This document shows positions 1 to 10,900 of a stretch of DNA of 64,000 bases, in pieces. The notes beneath the pieces are model-generated. The model did no database searches. It had not been told where the DNA came from and was given only the letters and a program-made list of their open reading frames with translations. Every line of letters starts with the position of its first letter. The first letter of the stretch is position 1. The stretch comes from a bacterium (GTDB lineage: Bacteria; Zhuqueibacterota; Zhuqueibacteria; Residuimicrobiales; Krinioviventaceae): the NCBI GenBank assembly GCA_029561455.1, contig JAKQIY010000041.1, positions 186,001 to 250,000 of the forward strand, in the 5' to 3' direction. The position numbers and the translations under genes were made by a program.

Positions 1-1
1 T

Positions 2-3000
2 GATCAAATCCTGGAATTGTTCGGGAACAGTAAGGCATTAGTGCAAATTTCGGAACATCTCAGCCAAAACCGCCAGGTTTCCATTACCGGCGCACCGACA
101 ACCGCCAGAGCCTTTACATTATTGGCTTTGCACAGCAATGTAAAAAAACCGCTCCTGGTTCTGCTGGCCGATGATAAAAGCGCCAAATTATTCTATGACG
201 ACCTGGTCAATATTTCCCAAAATACAATAATAGAGTATTTTCCGGTTATGCATCGCCAGTTCTGGACTGAATTGGGCCCAGAAAGCAACCGGGTGGGGCA
301 AAGGTTATTAACGCTGAAAAATCTTGTTTCAACCCGGCCGGGAATAATTATAACCGGCGCCGGCGCGCTTTTGGAAAAGGTTTATCATCCTGTACAGATG
401 AAAAATAAAACTATACATCTCCAAACCGGCGAAGCCTTTAATTTTAATGCCCTGGTAACGCAACTGGTTGAAAATGGTTATGTCCGCGAAGAGCGGGTTG
501 ACCGACCCGGTGAAATGAGTGTCCGCGGCGGCCTGATCGATCTGTTCATGTTTGAAGAACTCAACCCCATTCGCATTGAATTCTTTGGTGATACGGTTGA
601 ATCTATCCGCAAGTTTGATGTTGAAACCCAGCGCTCGATTGAATCGTGCCGGGAAATACAGGTATATCCCCTGGGCGCCGGTGGTTTATATGGCCCGTTT
701 GACGATCTGCATTCCGGTGAAATGAACTTTGACGGGTGTTTACTCGATTATCTGCCCCGCGAAACAATGGTATGTTTTATTGATTATTCGACGGTACACG
801 CCGAAATAATGGATTTTATGCAGGAAATGACCTTTCGCCTGGAAGGTTTTGCCAAAGAACATAAAATCGAGGAATTACCCTATAATATGTTTTATATGGG
901 GTATAAAACCATCCTTAAATCATTACAGCAAATGCCCGGTTGTGAATTTACCCTGTTAAATAATTCCTTTGCTTATCAAGTAAATATGGGCCTGGAACCG
1001 ACCGGCGGCTTTTATGGCAAGTTTGAGTTATTTAAGGAAGAGATAAACCGGCTTATTGACGCCCATCCAACCGGAAAACCGCATTTCTATTATTGTTGTG
1101 ATTCAAGCGGCCAGGAAAACCGCATCAAAGAGTTACTAGCGCAGGAAAAGTTTCCCGAAATTGTCAAGACTTGTTTGTTAAACATTTCTGAAGGATTTCT
1201 CTGGCCGGAAAAGGCCATTTATTTATATACCAACCGCGAGTTATTTTCCCGGGAAAAATACCCCAAGCCCGGTTTTATTGAAAAACGCCAGGTGGCGCTG
1301 CGTGACCTCGCCGCCATTCAATTTGGCGATTATATCGTTCACCAGGATCACGGGATTGGTATTTATCGCGGCCTGAAAAAGATCAATGCCTATGGCAAAG
1401 AGCGGGAATGCCTGCTCATCGAATATAAAGATAATGATCTTTTATATGTACCCCTGGAAAAAATGGACCTGGTACAAAAGTATTCCGGACGCGACGGGGT
1501 AGTACCGCAGATCAGTAAACTGGGAACCATCGCCTGGGAAAAGCTGAAAGAAAAAACCAGGGAAGACATTAAACAGGTTGCCGAGAAATTGATCAAACTC
1601 TATGCTACCAGAAAAATTCGCAAGGGATATGCTTTTTCCGAAGACTCGATTTGGCAAAAGGAACTGGAAGCATCATTTGAGTATGAAGAAACCGGCGATC
1701 AGCTTCAGGCAATTGACAGCATTAAACAGGATATGGAAAAACCCCGTCCCATGGATCGGCTGGTATGCGGCGATGTCGGATTCGGCAAAACCGAAGTGGC
1801 AATTCGTGCGGCTTTCAAAGCGATCAATGACGGCAAACAGGTGGCTGTTCTGGTTCCAACTACAATCCTTGCCCAGCAGCACTATTTAACTTTTAAAAGT
1901 CGGTTACAACAATTTCCGGTTACAGTCGATATGCTGTCGCGGTTTAAAACCCCGGCGCAGCAAAAAGAAATTGTTAAAAAGCTGGGCGAAGGGAAACTGG
2001 ATCTGATTATCGGCACCCACAGATTGTTGTCTAAAGACATTATTTTCAATGACTTAGGTTTGCTTGTTGTTGATGAAGAACACCGTTTTGGTGTGCTGCA
2101 TAAGGAAAAGATAAAATTGCTCAAAGCCTCAGTGGATACTTTATCATTGTCGGCAACGCCGATTCCACGTACCATGCACATGGCTTTAATGGGCGCCAAA
2201 GATATGTCGATCATTAATACCCCGCCGCATAACCGCATGCCGATTAAAACCGAAGTGGCGCGGTTTGACAATGATTTGATCCGTGAGATCATCATGCGTG
2301 AGGTCAACCGCAATGGCCAGGTATTTTTTGTGCATAATCGTGTGCAATCAATTTACGGGATCGCTCATCATGTCCGCGAACTGGTCCCGGAAATAAAAAT
2401 CGGTGTTGCGCATGGCCAAATGAAAGCGCATGAACTGGAAGATGTAATGCAGGATTTTGCCACAGGGAAAATCCAGTGTCTGGTTTGTACCATGATCATA
2501 GAATCGGGTATCGATATGCCGAATGCCAATACCCTGATCATCAACCGGGCGGACAAATTCGGCCTGGCGCAATTATACCAGTTACGCGGCCGGGTCGGTC
2601 GTTCCGATCACCAGGCTTATGCCTATCTTTTAGTGCCGCCGTTACGAAAATTATCCCGTACTGCCATAAAGCGGCTGCAAACCATACAGGAAATGTCGGC
2701 GCTTGGTTCGGGGTACAAGGTAGCAATGCGCGATCTGGAAATCCGTGGTACGGGCAATGTTTTTGGACCGCAGCAAAGCGGATTTGTGGATGCTCTTGGG
2801 TATGATTTGTATACCAAAATTATCAATGAAGCAATCAGCGAACTAAAAGCGGAATTAAATATTGAAAAGGTGGAAAAGCCGGCAGTTAAGAAATTCGAAC
2901 CGCAGATTGATATCAAAGTTGATGCTTACTTGCCCGATAAATATATTCGTAATGCTTCCGAGCGGGTTGATATTTACCGCCGTCTGATCGAAGCAGGAAC

Positions 3001-3343
3001 AATAGAAAAAATTCAGGATTTGTATAAGGAAATGGTCGATCGGTTCGGCGCATTGCCCGAACAAGCAGAAATTTTATTTGATTATGTGCAGGTAAAGGTG
3101 TTGGCGGAAAAAGCGCTGGTCGCCCGGCTGTCGGTGTCGGATTCTAAAATCGTTGGCCAATTTGCCGGAGATTATATTCCCCGTGGGGAACAATTCAAAG
3201 CCTGGTTCGGTAAAATGGTACATAATGCGAGGGAAAAGTTTGAATTAAAGCAGCAGGACAAACTTTTATTCTTTGAATTAAAAACCAGGCAAACTGAAAA
3301 GCCGATAGTTACAACCAAATATTTCTTGCAAAGTATTGTATAA
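2..3343 (+). CDS. mfd: Transcription-repair coupling factor Mfd (5' end cut by the window)
   Basis: Mfd is the superfamily-2 DNA translocase that pushes stalled RNA polymerase off damaged DNA and recruits UvrA. The frame is open to the left edge, so the true start lies outside; a TTG at 17 is unlikely to be the start. From the first visible codon, a UvrB-like N-terminal part is followed by the RNA-polymerase-interacting domain (GDYIVHQDHGIGIYRG, about residue 441), a Walker A motif (GDVGFGKTE, about 590), a DEEH box (VVDEEHRFG, about 688), helicase motifs including SATPIPRT and QLRGRVGRSD, and a C-terminal TRCF domain. The visible 1113 codons nearly match the usual length of about 1150. The next gene starts 64 bp downstream. 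Identification is very secure. Confidence 0.97.
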   Translation, partial: DQILELFGNSKALVQISEHLSQNRQVSITGAPTTARAFTLLALHSNVKKPLLVLLADDKSAKLFYDDLVNISQNTIIEYFPVMHRQFWTELGPESNRVGQRLLTLKNLVSTRPGIIITGAGALLEKVYHPVQMKNKTIHLQTGEAFNFNALVTQLVENGYVREERVDRPGEMSVRGGLIDLFMFEELNPIRIEFFGDTVESIRKFDVETQRSIESCREIQVYPLGAGGLYGPFDDLHSGEMNFDGCLLDYLPRETMVCFIDYSTVHAEIMDFMQEMTFRLEGFAKEHKIEELPYNMFYMGYKTILKSLQQMPGCEFTLLNNSFAYQVNMGLEPTGGFYGKFELFKEEINRLIDAHPTGKPHFYYCCDSSGQENRIKELLAQEKFPEIVKTCLLNISEGFLWPEKAIYLYTNRELFSREKYPKPGFIEKRQVALRDLAAIQFGDYIVHQDHGIGIYRGLKKINAYGKERECLLIEYKDNDLLYVPLEKMDLVQKYSGRDGVVPQISKLGTIAWEKLKEKTREDIKQVAEKLIKLYATRKIRKGYAFSEDSIWQKELEASFEYEETGDQLQAIDSIKQDMEKPRPMDRLVCGDVGFGKTEVAIRAAFKAINDGKQVAVLVPTTILAQQHYLTFKSRLQQFPVTVDMLSRFKTPAQQKEIVKKLGEGKLDLIIGTHRLLSKDIIFNDLGLLVVDEEHRFGVLHKEKIKLLKASVDTLSLSATPIPRTMHMALMGAKDMSIINTPPHNRMPIKTEVARFDNDLIREIIMREVNRNGQVFFVHNRVQSIYGIAHHVRELVPEIKIGVAHGQMKAHELEDVMQDFATGKIQCLVCTMIIESGIDMPNANTLIINRADKFGLAQLYQLRGRVGRSDHQAYAYLLVPPLRKLSRTAIKRLQTIQEMSALGSGYKVAMRDLEIRGTGNVFGPQQSGFVDALGYDLYTKIINEAISELKAELNIEKVEKPAVKKFEPQIDIKVDAYLPDKYIRNASERVDIYRRLIEAGTIEKIQDLYKEMVDRFGALPEQAEILFDYVQVKVLAEKALVARLSVSDSKIVGQFAGDYIPRGEQFKAWFGKMVHNAREKFELKQQDKLLFFELKTRQTEKPIVTTKYFLQSIV

Positions 3344-3407
3344 ATGGTTATTTTTAAGTTTAATTACTATAAATCAAAAAGATAGGTCATTTTGTTCAGA
3401 GGCAAAA

Positions 3408-5123
3408 ATGAGAATCTGGTCTGGTATTCTGGTCACGTGTTTTTGTTTATCACTAACGAGTTGTGAAAATTATGGGATTGTTGCCCGGGTTGGCAATAAA
3501 CCAATTTATGTTAAAGAATTCAAGCAAGATTTTCTTGCCGAAAATACAATCAATCAGGGTGATAATATAAGCCTGGAACGCAAGCAAGCGTTTCTTGACA
3601 ATATGATAGAAAAACGGCTGCGATTGTTTGACGCCTTTACCAATCGTTGCGATACGCTATCTAAAGTACTGGAAATTGTAGATAAAGGCGAAAAGCGATA
3701 TATTTATGAACAGGTACTTCAGGAAAAGGTTGTTGACAAAGTGATCCTGAAAAAGGATTACCAGGAAAGATATTACCGGGTTTCCAATCAGATCAGGGCC
3801 CGGCAGATTTATATTCCGTTTCCGGTTGGTAACCGGGAAGTAATGAAAACGCAAGTATATGAGAAACTGGATTCGCTGCGACAGTTGATTAACAGAGGAG
3901 AAGATTTTGATATTCTGGCGCGCCAGTTTTCCAGGGATTCTCTATCTGCCGGCAAAGGCGGCGATTTGGGCTTTTTACAATGGGATGATAAAAAAGCTCA
4001 GGATAAATTCCTGAATGCAATTTTCAATATGAAAAACAACCACAGTACACAAATTGTTGAAACCGACCGGGGCTTACATCTTGTACAAATAACCCAGGTT
4101 CGACCTGTGCCAACTGCGTCATTAGAACAATTAAAACCTGAATTTTTAAAAGTGTTTTATACCGAAAAAGCGACAGAATTAACTAAAAATTATGGCATTT
4201 TTGTTGAAGAAGTGGAAAAACAGTCTAATGTGCATTGGTATGAAAAAAATATTGACTCATTGATTACTCTTATACGTGCTGAAATAGATAGCGCCCATGC
4301 CAGAGGTGAAGAATTTGATGCTGTAAAAATTAATAGCAGTATGAACCGCGATATTTTGTTGATGGAAAACATCAAGAGCTCATATAATTCAGGTAATTAT
4401 GTTGATGATGTGAATAAAAGCTATCCTATGTTTTTCCCGGGCATATACTCTCCTGAACGAATCAGGAATGATATTAAACGATTTGTCGACCGCGATTTAA
4501 TTACACAGTATGGATACCTGCATAATTATCAGTATAAACCCATTATTAGAGAAAAAGTGAAAAGATTAAAACAGGAACAAATGATCCAGAATCTGAATAA
4601 AATTAAAATAGATAAAATGTTAACCGATGAAGAATGTTCAAAATATTATGAACAGAATAAAGATAAATATAACAAACCGGCCATGTATAAAATTCAGCAA
4701 ATAGTGGTTCAGGATAGTGTTCTGGCAGAAACAATTTATCAAACAATTAAAAAGGGAAAAGCTCTGGAAACTCTTGTCGCTAAATACAATATGCATACTG
4801 AAACTAAAAAGAAAAACGGCGTTTTGGGTTTTTTCACCGAAAAGCAATATGGAAATATTGGTTTAACTGCTGCGACAATGAAGGTGGGTGATATTTCCAA
4901 ACCGGTAAAAACTGACAACGGCTTTTCGGTTTTTAAATTACTGGAAATTGTGGAAAAGGAAAACAAAGCTTATTCGGAACTGGGACAAAGACAGATCAAA
5001 GCTATTAAAGCATCTCTAACCAAAGAAAAAACCGATGCGTGGATGGAAGAATTAAGAAGCAGATACCCGGTTATAAAAAATGAAACTATTCTAAACAGGT
5101 TATTCAATGAGAAGAATATATAA
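3408..5123 (+). CDS. Lipoprotein peptidyl-prolyl isomerase with two parvulin domains
   Basis: This is a PpiC/parvulin-type prolyl isomerase or chaperone of about 571 aa, probably anchored as a lipoprotein and acting on exported proteins in the periplasm. The ATG at 3408 is preferred because it follows a GAGG ribosome site and begins a lipoprotein signal peptide with lipobox LTSC; the reading frame is open further upstream to 3336, inside mfd, without a signal. An N-terminal SurA-like helical part is followed by parvulin 1 (RARQIYIPFP near residue 130, GGDLGFLQW near 184). A weaker second domain follows (KIQQIVVQD near 427, NGVLGFFTE near 470). It is first in a row of three isomerase genes and overlaps the next by 17 bp, which suggests co-translation. 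Confidence 0.88.
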   Translation: MRIWSGILVTCFCLSLTSCENYGIVARVGNKPIYVKEFKQDFLAENTINQGDNISLERKQAFLDNMIEKRLRLFDAFTNRCDTLSKVLEIVDKGEKRYIYEQVLQEKVVDKVILKKDYQERYYRVSNQIRARQIYIPFPVGNREVMKTQVYEKLDSLRQLINRGEDFDILARQFSRDSLSAGKGGDLGFLQWDDKKAQDKFLNAIFNMKNNHSTQIVETDRGLHLVQITQVRPVPTASLEQLKPEFLKVFYTEKATELTKNYGIFVEEVEKQSNVHWYEKNIDSLITLIRAEIDSAHARGEEFDAVKINSSMNRDILLMENIKSSYNSGNYVDDVNKSYPMFFPGIYSPERIRNDIKRFVDRDLITQYGYLHNYQYKPIIREKVKRLKQEQMIQNLNKIKIDKMLTDEECSKYYEQNKDKYNKPAMYKIQQIVVQDSVLAETIYQTIKKGKALETLVAKYNMHTETKKKNGVLGFFTEKQYGNIGLTAATMKVGDISKPVKTDNGFSVFKLLEIVEKENKAYSELGQRQIKAIKASLTKEKTDAWMEELRSRYPVIKNETILNRLFNEKNI

Positions 5124-5973
5124 CAGATCGCTTTTGATATTGTCTATAGGCATTACCTCTTTGATGATAATATATTGCGGTAAGAATCAACAAAAGGAAT
5201 CACCGGTGGTTGCCAAAGTTGGTACTGAAACATTTACTCTGGATGAATTAAAAGAGGTAATCCCTGAAAATTCCGGGCTGGAAATTTCCAGTGTTCAGGT
5301 TCAAAATTACCTGAAGCGATGGATTGAAACTGAACTTGTTTATCATCAGGCCATTGCGAATGGTTTTGATAAAAAAGCAGAGATCCAAAAAGGAGTTCAA
5401 AAGGTAATTCGTGATTACATTGTCGTGAAATATCTTGAAGAAAATATCGATCAGGATCTTGAAGTAACCGATGCGGAAATTGAAGAGTTTTATAAAAACA
5501 ATTCAACTGAATTTGTTCGCAATGAAGATTATTATAATGTGAACCTTATACTGGTCAATACGTATCGTGAAGCGAATGCTATAATTGATGCTTTGAATCA
5601 AGGCGAACCGTTTGCAAAATTAGCCAGCACCCATTCCATAGATGAAAGCCGGGAAAAAAACGGCAGCCTGGGATGGGTAACCACCAGTCAACTACCACCC
5701 AATATTGCCGAACGTGTACCCTATATGGGTTTGAATTATAAAACACAAATCCGTTCGATCCATGGTTACTATATTGTAGAAGTAACGGCAAAACGGAAAA
5801 AGGGTGAAATTCAAGCTATTGATGAAGTTCGTGATCTGATCGTCTGGCGAATTAAAGCCTGGAAACGCGAAAATAAATACCGCAGGTTGATTACCTATCT
5901 CAGTGAAAATGCCGATGTAGAAACCAACTGGAATATCATTAAAGAAGTGATTGGTGACTCTTTATCTAATTGA
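5107..5973 (+). CDS. Lipoprotein peptidyl-prolyl isomerase, single parvulin domain
   Basis: This 288-aa protein has a signal peptide ending in a lipobox-like IIYCGK. A SurA-N-like helical segment follows (about residues 30-115), then one parvulin domain (YYNVNLILVNT near 141, KNGSLGWVTTS near 184, GYYIVEV near 219). The ATG overlaps the end of the preceding isomerase. By family knowledge it should catalyse cis-trans proline isomerisation or hold outer-membrane clients. Position and size resemble PrsA/SurA-like lipoproteins. Client specificity cannot be read from the sequence. Confidence 0.86.
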   Translation: MRRIYNRSLLILSIGITSLMIIYCGKNQQKESPVVAKVGTETFTLDELKEVIPENSGLEISSVQVQNYLKRWIETELVYHQAIANGFDKKAEIQKGVQKVIRDYIVVKYLEENIDQDLEVTDAEIEEFYKNNSTEFVRNEDYYNVNLILVNTYREANAIIDALNQGEPFAKLASTHSIDESREKNGSLGWVTTSQLPPNIAERVPYMGLNYKTQIRSIHGYYIVEVTAKRKKGEIQAIDEVRDLIVWRIKAWKRENKYRRLITYLSENADVETNWNIIKEVIGDSLSN

Positions 5974-5989
5974 AAAACAGGAATATAGA

Positions 5990-7291
5990 ATGAAACAAAA
6001 ATATTTAAAACTGCTTGGTTTATTGTTGATATGTGTAAATAGCGCTTTTTCCCAACAGGTGTTGGATAAAATAGTAGCAATAGTCGATGATGATATTATC
6101 CTGGAATCGCAAATAACCCAAACGGCCTATTATATGGGGATGCAAATTGGCGTTGATCCGATGAAAAACCCCAAACAATTTCAGGAATTAAAAGACAGCG
6201 CTTTGGAAAATCTGATCAATAAAAGTTTGTTGCTGATCCAGGCGGAAAAGGATACAATTGAAGCCGACCAACGTCAGGTAGATAACTATCTGCAGCAGGA
6301 TATGCAACGTATCATACAGCAGGTTGGCGGCGAGGACAAAATTGAAGCCACGTTGGGGATGCCTATGTCGAAATTCCGTCGTACCCGGCGGGAGGAAATT
6401 GAAAAAGACCTGCGCGTCAATGCCGTGCGCGATCAAAAGCTCGCCAACATTACTGTATCACGACGCGAAGTGGAACAATTTTTTAAAAATCACCAGGATT
6501 CAATTGGCACCGCCAGAGAATCTGTTGATATCAGCCATATCCTTATAACAACCAAACCCGGACAGAAAGCCAAAGAAGATACTTATCAGAAAATGAAAGA
6601 GATTCGCAAGATGATCATGGATGGCCAGGATTTAGGTGAACTGGCCGGTAAATATTCTGAAGATCCGGGTTCGGCAACGAATAAAGGTGATTTGGGTTTT
6701 GTATCGCGCACCAGCCTGGTGAGGGAATATGCGGAGGCGGCATTAAAATTGAATCCCGGCGAAATATCCGATATCGTTGAATCACAATTTGGTTACCATA
6801 TCATCCGCCTTGAAGAAAAGCGCGGAGAAAAAATCCACACCAGCCATATATTGCTTTCCATAAAACCGAACAAGGAAGATGACTTGGCCGCAGCCCAAAA
6901 AATTAAAGAAATCCATGCCCGGCTGATTGAAGGGGCCGATTTTAATGAAATGGTCAAAGAATTTTCTGAAGATGAATCAACTAACCAGCAAAACGGTCAC
7001 CTGGGTAACTTTGAAGTAGATCAGTTACGAAATATGGCCAAAGAGTTTGTCTTTGCACTGCGAGGAGTAGAACCCGGCCACTATTCAGAGCCGATAAAAA
7101 CTCAATATGGGTTCCATATATTAAAGCTGAATGCCAGAAATGAAGCAAGACAATATTCTCTGGAAACGGATTGGGATTTAATAGAAAACATGGCCCTGGA
7201 ATATAAAAAGCAACAGGAACTGCAAAAGTGGATAACCTCGATCAAAGAGGAAGTATTTGTACAAATTAAAGAACCTGTTAAAAATTTGTAA
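5990..7291 (+). CDS. surA: SurA-like periplasmic chaperone / prolyl isomerase
   Basis: SurA escorts outer-membrane beta-barrel proteins through the periplasm. The ATG at 5990 has AGGA upstream and starts a clean signal peptide cleaved around AFSQQ; an in-frame ATG at 5951 lies inside the previous gene and would bury the signal. The 433-aa protein has a SurA_N domain (about 23-170). Two tandem parvulin domains follow: VDISHILITT near 179 with NKGDLGFVS near 231, and IHTSHILLSIK near 282 with NGHLGNFE near 335. Both have the terminal YGFHI/YGYHI-type motif. This order and length match SurA. It is third of three adjacent isomerases and abuts the DUF4159 gene, where the stop and next ATG share a base. 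Confidence 0.9.
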   Translation: MKQKYLKLLGLLLICVNSAFSQQVLDKIVAIVDDDIILESQITQTAYYMGMQIGVDPMKNPKQFQELKDSALENLINKSLLLIQAEKDTIEADQRQVDNYLQQDMQRIIQQVGGEDKIEATLGMPMSKFRRTRREEIEKDLRVNAVRDQKLANITVSRREVEQFFKNHQDSIGTARESVDISHILITTKPGQKAKEDTYQKMKEIRKMIMDGQDLGELAGKYSEDPGSATNKGDLGFVSRTSLVREYAEAALKLNPGEISDIVESQFGYHIIRLEEKRGEKIHTSHILLSIKPNKEDDLAAAQKIKEIHARLIEGADFNEMVKEFSEDESTNQQNGHLGNFEVDQLRNMAKEFVFALRGVEPGHYSEPIKTQYGFHILKLNARNEARQYSLETDWDLIENMALEYKKQQELQKWITSIKEEVFVQIKEPVKNL

Positions 7292-7971
7292 TGATCAAGT
7301 GCTCCATGAAAAAAATATATTGTGTTTTCTTTTTGCTGTTTGTATTTATTACAGTGCTGGCTGCCCAACCAAAAGGCAGCCAGTTTACTATTGCCCGTTT
7401 AAAATATACCGGCGGGGGAGACTGGTATAATGACCCTTCATGTATACCCAACCTGCTGGCATTCATTAAACAACATGCTGTAATCAACACGGCTCAGGAT
7501 GAAGTTCAGGTTAGCATAATGGATGAGGATTTTTTTTCCTACCCGGTGCTGTTCATAACAGGGCATGGACGAATTACGTTTACCGACAAGGAAGCTGAAA
7601 GATTGCGAACCTATCTCACTCATGGTGGTTTTTTATATGCCGATGATGATTACGGCATGGATGAACATTTTCGGCGAGAAATGCGTAAAGTCTTTCCGGA
7701 TAAAGACCTGCTAGCAATCCCGTTTTCGCATGAAATTTTTCACAGTCATTTTGAATTTGCCAATGGTTTGCCAAAAATCCATGAACATGACGGCAAGCCG
7801 CCGGCAGGTTTTGGTTATTTCCATAACGGGCGACTGGTGGTATTTTATACCCAGGAAACCAATATTTCTGACGGCTGGGCCGATGCTGAAGTGCATGGCA
7901 ATCCCCCGGTAAAACGGGAACTGGCTTTGAAAATGGGCATGAATATTATTGTTTATGCTTTGATGAATTGA
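7291..7971 (+). CDS. Secreted DUF4159 protein
   Basis: A 226-aa exported protein with a hydrophobic signal ending near VLAAQP. The start is either ATG 7291, overlapping the surA stop, or ATG 7306; neither has a clear ribosome site. The body matches DUF4159 as I know it: FTIARLKYTGGGDWYND near the N-terminus, then a Rossmann-like GATase fold with FITGHGRITF and GGFLYADDDYG, ending WADAEVHGNPPVKRELAL and a helix. DUF4159 proteins sit in envelope clusters with DUF4175 and BatA-like proteins, and DUF4175 follows directly here. Biochemical function is unknown. Confidence 0.82.
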   Translation: MIKCSMKKIYCVFFLLFVFITVLAAQPKGSQFTIARLKYTGGGDWYNDPSCIPNLLAFIKQHAVINTAQDEVQVSIMDEDFFSYPVLFITGHGRITFTDKEAERLRTYLTHGGFLYADDDYGMDEHFRREMRKVFPDKDLLAIPFSHEIFHSHFEFANGLPKIHEHDGKPPAGFGYFHNGRLVVFYTQETNISDGWADAEVHGNPPVKRELALKMGMNIIVYALMN

Positions 7972-10900
7972 TGAGTAATGTAACAAATACATATAATGAG
8001 TTGATTTCCAGGCTCAAAGAGTATCGCACCCGGCAAAAAGCGCTTTTTTTTTCACATAACCTCTGCCGGGTTCTGGCAATTCTGCTGGCGGTTTTTTTAT
8101 TGTTACTGCTGGCAGAAACTATCCTTGATTTTACTCCCCAACTGTTAATAGTAATTGCAATTTTATTTACTTTTGCCGCCGCATTGGCGCTCCTGTGGCA
8201 GCTAGGCAGTTTTTTTTTACTGTTTGTAATTCATTCCCAAAAGCCCTCGCTTAACGATATTGCCCTGCAGGTCGGTTCCTTTTACAAGAAAACCGATGAC
8301 CGCCTGGCCAATGCCCTGCAATTAATTCAGCGTTATTACGGTGATACCAGGTATTCGCGCTCTTTGATCGAGGAATCTTTAAACATCTCAGCCGGTGCGT
8401 TACAGGATCATGATTTTAAGAATTTTCTGGACCGGAAACCGTTTTTCCGTTCCGTAAAATATGTTCTGGCAGCGCTGATTATTACCGGTATCTTTAGTCT
8501 TTTCCTCGGCACACAATTCAATACGGCTTTATTGCGTTATACCCATCCCTATCTCGATAGCCGGGGCCGCCAGGCGCACTTTATAGTTTTACCCGGCCAT
8601 GTCACCGCGCTGCGCAATACAGATATTCCGGTGAAAATATGGGTTTCCGATTCGGCGGCGCAAAATCTATCCCTGCATTTTTCCGACCGGGAACCGGTGG
8701 TTTTGACCAAAACCGGGGCCGATACCTTTTATTATACAATTCCGGAGGTTAAGGAAACATTCAGTTACCATGCCGAATACCGGCGTTTTAGTTCGCCGGA
8801 CTATAAGGTAACTGTTGAAGAACGCCCCCTGCTGCGAACCTTGAAAATACAGATCACACCGCCCGCCTATTCCAAAATTACTCCCTGGTCCCTGGATGAT
8901 AATGTCGGTGATATCAGCGCCCTAAAGGGAGCGCAAATTACCTTGACCGGCCAAACCAACAAACCCGTACAGTCTGCCATGCTTTTATTTGCCGGCGGCG
9001 CAAAAATAACCGCCAGGGTCGAGGAGCGTTCTTTTAGTGCCAAGTTTACAATTTGGCAAAATGATACTTATATTATAGACCTGGTGGATGAATCAGGCAA
9101 CCATAGCGATAAACCCATTACCTATACGATCAGGGTAATTCCGGATCAGTACCCGTTGGTAGATATTGTGCAGCCGGGCAAAGATATCGACCTGGGCGAC
9201 GATATGACCATCCCGTTATTGATAGAAGCGCGGGATGATTATGGCGTTTCGTTACTGCGTCTGGCATACCAGGTTCTGCCCCAGGGCGATGAGCAGATCG
9301 ATTCCTCGCGGTTTGTTTTGCAAAAATTACAGGGTTTTGATTATGGCAAGGATATTTTACGGGTAGGGCTGGACTGGGATCTGTCCACGTCCGATTTAAT
9401 GCCTACCGATGTTGTGGTGTATTATGTTGAGGGTTATGATAACGATACCATAAGCGGCCCCAAACGCGCGGTGAGCAAAATGTATCGCGCCCGGTTTCCT
9501 TCGCTGTATGAAATTTACCAGGATATCACCGCCAATCAGGATAATGTTATAGAAGGCATGGAAGATGTTTTCCAGCAGGAGCAGGAACTGCAAAAACAAA
9601 TTGCCGACCTGGCCCAGGAAATGAAGCGGGCAACTGAAGTGAACTGGGAAAAGCAGCAGGAAGCGGAAGAGATACTGAAAAACCGCCAGGACATGCAAGA
9701 AAAGCTGCAAGATCTGGCCGCCGACCTGAATGAAATGGTCGATAAAATGCAAAATGAGAACCTGGTTTCGGCGGAGACGATCAAAAAATTCCAGGAAGTG
9801 CAGGAGCTTTATAAAGAGATCATGACCCCGGAAATGGAACAATTAATGCGGGAAATGGCGCAGGCGCTGGAAAATATGGATCGTAACCTGTTACAAAAAG
9901 CCCTGGAAGAATTCAAACTGTCGGAAGAGGAATTTAACAAGAATCTGGATAAAACCATCTCCCTGTTAAAGCGGTTAAAAATTGAACAGCAACTGGATCA
10001 GGCCCAAAAAATGGCAGAAAACCTGGCGGAACGACAGGAAAATGTTGCCGATAAAACTGCGGAAAATGCCGATATGGAGCGTTTACTCAAAGAGCAGCAA
10101 AATATCGATCATGATAAACAAGCGCTGGGCGAAATGCTGCAAGACCTGCAAAAAGAAATGAGCGCTACTCCGGCGATGCCCGAACAGGAAGTTGCTGAGG
10201 CGATGAACACCCTGGAATCCGACAGCTTGAACACCGGACTGCAAAACCTCGAAGAAATGCTGCAATCCGGTAATCTGAGCAAGTTTGACAAAACCTCCAA
10301 ACAGGTGCAAAACCGGATGCAGCAGGTATCGCAGCAATTGTTAAAGGCTAAAAATTCCATGTCCGGCGCGCAGCAGCAAAAGGCTTTTGCGGAATTAAAA
10401 AAGAACAGCCGGCAGATATTAGAACTTTCCAAGCAGCAGGAGGAGGTCATGCAAAAAACCGGCGACCCAATGACCGGCGATGAACAAGTAACCGATATAG
10501 CTGAAAAGCAGCAGGAGATACGCACCGGTTTGGGACGGGTTACGGATAATGTGTTCAGGCTTTCAAAAGAGAATTTTGCCATCGATCCCGGTATTTATAA
10601 AGCGCTGGGTTTGGCGTCCATGCAAATGGATGACGCGGTTTCAGCGCTTGAAGAACGTAACAACACCGCGGCTGCCAATAATCAGGGCAATGCGGTAACC
10701 GCTTTAAACCAGGCGATGCATCGTATTCAGGCAAGTATGCAGAATATGATGCAGGGTGGCGGCATGGGCATGAGTTTTCAACAATTTATGGAGCAAATGC
10801 AGCAAATGGCCAAAGGGCAGCAGGGAATAAATGAACAAACCTTGGGTATGGGACTGGGCAAAGGTCTTTCCATGGCGCAGCAGGCGCAAATGGCCCGCTT

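Noticed and set aside
3336-3407. Earlier start for the first isomerase gene
   Set aside because: It would overlap mfd and place 24 residues before a clean lipoprotein signal; ATG 3408 has a ribosome site.
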